Positions 13,986 through 16,314 of a stretch of 16,314 bases of DNA are shown one piece after another. Under the pieces are notes generated by a model. That model was not told the origin of the DNA. It saw only the letters and a list, made by a program, of their open reading frames with translations, and made no database searches. Made by a program: the position numbers and the translations under genes. This DNA is from an uncultured Kiloniellales bacterium (GTDB lineage: Bacteria; Pseudomonadota; Alphaproteobacteria; Kiloniellales; JAKSDN01). Each line of letters starts with the position of its first letter. Within the stretch, counting starts at the first letter, position 1. The stretch lies in NCBI GenBank assembly GCA_947259625.1, contig CAMYMY010000029.1, positions 1 through 16,314 on the forward strand, written 5' to 3'.

Positions 13986-14398
13986 GCCTCGTTGTCGACA
14001 GCTCGATCGCCATCAAATGGTACGTGCAGGAAACCTGGCATGAAGAAGCCCTGGAGGTCGCCGATCGCGAGATCGATCTCCTTGCCCCCGATCTCATTGT
14101 CGCCGAGGTCACCAACGTGGCCTGGAAGAAGGCGCTTCGCGGCGAAATCACGCAGCAGCAAGCGATCGACATTGCCGCGAGGATAGGGTCGGGCACCCCG
14201 GACCTTTGCGAATCGAGCCTGCTGAACGAGGAGGCTCTGAGAATCGGCCTTGCGATCAATCATCCAGTCTATGACTGCCTTTATATCGCCTGCGCCCAGC
14301 TGTTCGAAGGCTTTGTGGTGACCGACGACCAGAGACTTTGCCAAGCCGTCACGGGCACGGTTTATGCGCCCTTGGTGGCGCACATATCGCAGGTGTGA
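13982..14398 (+). CDS. VapC/FitB-like PIN-domain toxin (ribonuclease)
   Basis: The 138-residue protein has the four acidic residues of the PIN active site: Asp6 in LVVDSSIAIKWY, Glu42 in LIVAEVTNVAWK, Asp98 in HPVYDCLYIACA, and Asp115 (or 116) in GFVVTDDQRLC. Known activity of the family is Mg2+-dependent cleavage of RNA, often tRNA; the target here is unknown. It starts inside the antitoxin stop. Its own stop lies just 6 nt before the GTG of dnaE2, so the pair sits within the imuA-imuB-dnaE2 cassette, and dnaE2 may be transcribed as a third gene of this operon. The residues needed for activity are all present, so the toxin appears intact. Confidence 0.93.
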   Translation: MSLVVDSSIAIKWYVQETWHEEALEVADREIDLLAPDLIVAEVTNVAWKKALRGEITQQQAIDIAARIGSGTPDLCESSLLNEEALRIGLAINHPVYDCLYIACAQLFEGFVVTDDQRLCQAVTGTVYAPLVAHISQV

Positions 14399-14404
14399 GC
14401 CGCC

Positions 14405-16314
14405 GTGACCGCCACCGCCTACGCCGAGCTCCAGGTCACGACCAACTACAGCTTCCTGCGGGGCGCCTCGCACCCGGACGAGTTGGTGCTCGCCGCCAAG
14501 GCGCTGGGCCTCGCCGCCCTCGGGGTGGCCGACCGCAACACCCTGGCCGGCGTGGTGCGCGCCCACGTGGCGGCCAAGCAGGCGGGCCTGAAGCTGCTGG
14601 CCGGCGCCCGCCTGGTGCCGCAGGACGGGCCGGAGCTGCTCTGCTATCCGCGCGACCGGGCGGCCTACGGCCGGCTCTGCCGCCTGCTGACCCTGGGCAA
14701 GCGCCGCGCCGAAAAGGGCGACTGCCGCTTCACCCTGGCCGAGGCCGTCGCCCACGGCGAGGGGCAGGTCCTGATCGTCCTGCCGCCCGCGGCGCCGGAC
14801 GAGGACTTCAGGCGTACGCTCGCGGATCTGGGCGTACGTTTCCCCGGCGCCTGCTACCTGGCCGCACAGCACCTCTGCCGCGGCGACGACACCCGGCGGC
14901 TCGCCGCGCTCGCCGGGCTGGCCGAGGCCTGCCGTACGCCCCTGGTCGCGACCAACGACGTCCGCATGCACGAACCCGGGCGCAAGGCGCTCTTGGACCT
15001 GGTCACCTGCATCCGCGCGCACTGCACGATAGACGAGGCGGGTTTTCGGCTGGAAGCAAACGCGGAATGCCACCTGAAAGATCCGGAGGAGATGGCGCGC
15101 CTGTTCCGGCACACCCCCGACGCCATTGCACGTACGCTCGAGATCGCCGAGCGGTGTACGTTCACTCTCGACGAGCTGAAATACGAATATCCCGACGAGG
15201 TGGCCGGGGTCGGGCGTACCCCCCAGGAGGAGCTGGAGCGTCTGACCTGGATCGGCGTACGCGAGCGCTATCCGGGCGGCGTTCCCGAGCGGGTCGCGGC
15301 CGCGCTGCGTCACGAGCTGGCGCTGATCGCCGAGCTCGGCTACGCGCCCTATTTCCTGACGGTCCAGGACCTGGTGCGCTTCGCCCGCGCTCGCGGCATC
15401 CTCTGCCAGGGCCGCGGCTCGGCGGCCAACTCGGCGGTCTGCTACTGTCTCGGCATCACCGCGGTCGACCCGGCGCGGATCGACCTGCTGTTCGAGCGTT
15501 TCGTCAGCGCCGAGCGCGACGAGCCGCCCGACATCGACGTCGATTTCGAGCACGAGCGCCGCGAGGAGGTGATCCAGTACATCTACGCCAAGTACGGCCG
15601 CGAGCGGGCCGGCCTGGCGGCGACGGTGATCTGCTACCGCGCGCGCAGCGCGCTGCGCGAGGCGGGCAAGGCCATGGGCCTCTCGGCCGACACCGTGGCG
15701 GCGCTCGCCGGCGCCGTTTGGGGCTGGAGCCGCGAGGGGCTTTCCGAGGCCCAGGTGCGCGAGCTGGGGCTCGACCCCGGGGAGCGGCGGCTGCGCCTCG
15801 CCCTGGATCTGGCGTGCGGCCTGATCGGCTTTCCCCGCCACCTGTCGCAGCACGTCGGCGGCTTCGTCATGACCTGCGGGCCGCTCTCGGAGCTGGTGCC
15901 GATCGAGAACGCCGCCATGGAAGACCGCACGGTGATCGAGTGGGACAAGGACGACCTGGACGCGCTGGGTATTCTTAAAGTGGACGTGCTGGGGCTCGGC
16001 ATGCTGACCTGCCTCAGGAAGGGCTTCGCGCTGCTCAAGGCGCACGGCGGCCCGGAGCTGGACCTCGCCGGCGTCCCGGCCGAGGACCCGGCGGTCTACG
16101 GCATGCACTGCCGGGCCGATTCGATCGGCGTCTTCCAGGTCGAGAGCCGGGCCCAGCTGACCATGCTGCCGCGCCTCAAGCCGCGCGATTTCTACGACCT
16201 TGTGATCGAGGTGGCGCTCGTGCGCCCTGGTCCGATCCAGGGCGACATGGTCCACCCCTATCTGCGCCGCCGCGCCGGCCGGGAACAGGTCTCCTTCCCC
16301 TCGGAGGCGCTGGC
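14405..16314 (+). CDS. dnaE2: Error-prone DNA polymerase DnaE2, 3' partial
   Basis: The frame is open from GTG 14405 to the window end (636 complete codons); the gene would normally encode over 1,000 residues. It begins VTATAYAELQVTTNYSFLRG, the typical DnaE2 N-terminus. The PHP domain follows (HPDELVLAAKALGLAALGVA), then the polymerase core with GRGSAANSAVCYCLGIT, the catalytic Asp triplet motif PDIDVDFEHERREEV (Asp376, Asp378, Asp380), FPRHLSQHVGGFVM and ALVRPGPIQGDMVHPYL. DnaE2 is the non-essential C-family polymerase that performs mutagenic translesion synthesis together with ImuB and ImuA. The RBS is weak (GTGAG) and no LexA box is found before it, so expression depends on read-through from upstream. 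Confidence 0.95.
   Translation, partial: MTATAYAELQVTTNYSFLRGASHPDELVLAAKALGLAALGVADRNTLAGVVRAHVAAKQAGLKLLAGARLVPQDGPELLCYPRDRAAYGRLCRLLTLGKRRAEKGDCRFTLAEAVAHGEGQVLIVLPPAAPDEDFRRTLADLGVRFPGACYLAAQHLCRGDDTRRLAALAGLAEACRTPLVATNDVRMHEPGRKALLDLVTCIRAHCTIDEAGFRLEANAECHLKDPEEMARLFRHTPDAIARTLEIAERCTFTLDELKYEYPDEVAGVGRTPQEELERLTWIGVRERYPGGVPERVAAALRHELALIAELGYAPYFLTVQDLVRFARARGILCQGRGSAANSAVCYCLGITAVDPARIDLLFERFVSAERDEPPDIDVDFEHERREEVIQYIYAKYGRERAGLAATVICYRARSALREAGKAMGLSADTVAALAGAVWGWSREGLSEAQVRELGLDPGERRLRLALDLACGLIGFPRHLSQHVGGFVMTCGPLSELVPIENAAMEDRTVIEWDKDDLDALGILKVDVLGLGMLTCLRKGFALLKAHGGPELDLAGVPAEDPAVYGMHCRADSIGVFQVESRAQLTMLPRLKPRDFYDLVIEVALVRPGPIQGDMVHPYLRRRAGREQVSFPSEAL

Noticed and set aside
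13967..16255. Long antisense open frame of 762 codons opposite dnaE2 and the toxin gene
   Set aside because: It lies opposite well-recognised genes, has low-complexity composition, no family features and no RBS. Such frames are expected by chance in GC-rich DNA.

Overview
The window comes from a high-GC alphaproteobacterium. The supporting signs are a direct-repeat SOS box of the alphaproteobacterial type (GAAC-N7-GAAC), an imuA-imuB-dnaE2 mutasome cassette, TRAP transporter parts of the TakP/DctM kind, and strong G/C bias at third codon positions. The species cannot be named from the sequence alone. The window opens inside one gene (TRAP permease) and closes inside another (dnaE2).

Layout. 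(1) 1-1836: 3' part of a TRAP large permease with a long coiled-coil tail. (2) 2002-5584: two tandem paralogous genes for secreted, Cys/Asp-rich proteins with MopE-type metal-binding repeats. The second is followed after 16 nt by a periplasmic thioredoxin-fold (DsbA-like) oxidoreductase. (3) A 21-bp near-perfect palindrome at 5591-5637, then a PEP mutase/isocitrate lyase superfamily enzyme (5705-6571). (4) 6783-9643: a thiamine unit made of promoter, TPP riboswitch, TakP-like TRAP solute receptor, thiM and thiE. (5) 9742-11171: a patatin-like phospholipase and a convergent PaaI-type thioesterase whose stop codons share one CTAG. (6) 11213-16314: an SOS-controlled imuA-imuB-dnaE2 cassette, with a FitA/VapB-VapC-type toxin-antitoxin pair between imuB and dnaE2.

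How the genes work together. The thiamine unit pairs salvage enzymes (ThiM phosphorylates hydroxyethylthiazole, ThiE joins it to HMP-PP) with a substrate-capture protein under the same TPP riboswitch. This suggests that the receptor brings in a thiamine precursor or a metabolically linked acid. The MopE-like proteins carry about 24 and 34 cysteines, so an adjacent secreted thiol-disulfide protein makes sense as a folding helper. The mutasome cassette has a LexA box overlapping its -10 element. The inserted toxin-antitoxin pair has its own promoter wrapped in four operator palindromes and ends 6 nt before dnaE2, so dnaE2 could now answer to two regulators.

The most striking observations are the toxin-antitoxin pair inside the SOS mutagenesis cassette, the TRAP receptor under a TPP riboswitch with a readable switching mechanism, and a palindromic intergenic-type repeat that has become about 31 in-frame codons of imuB.
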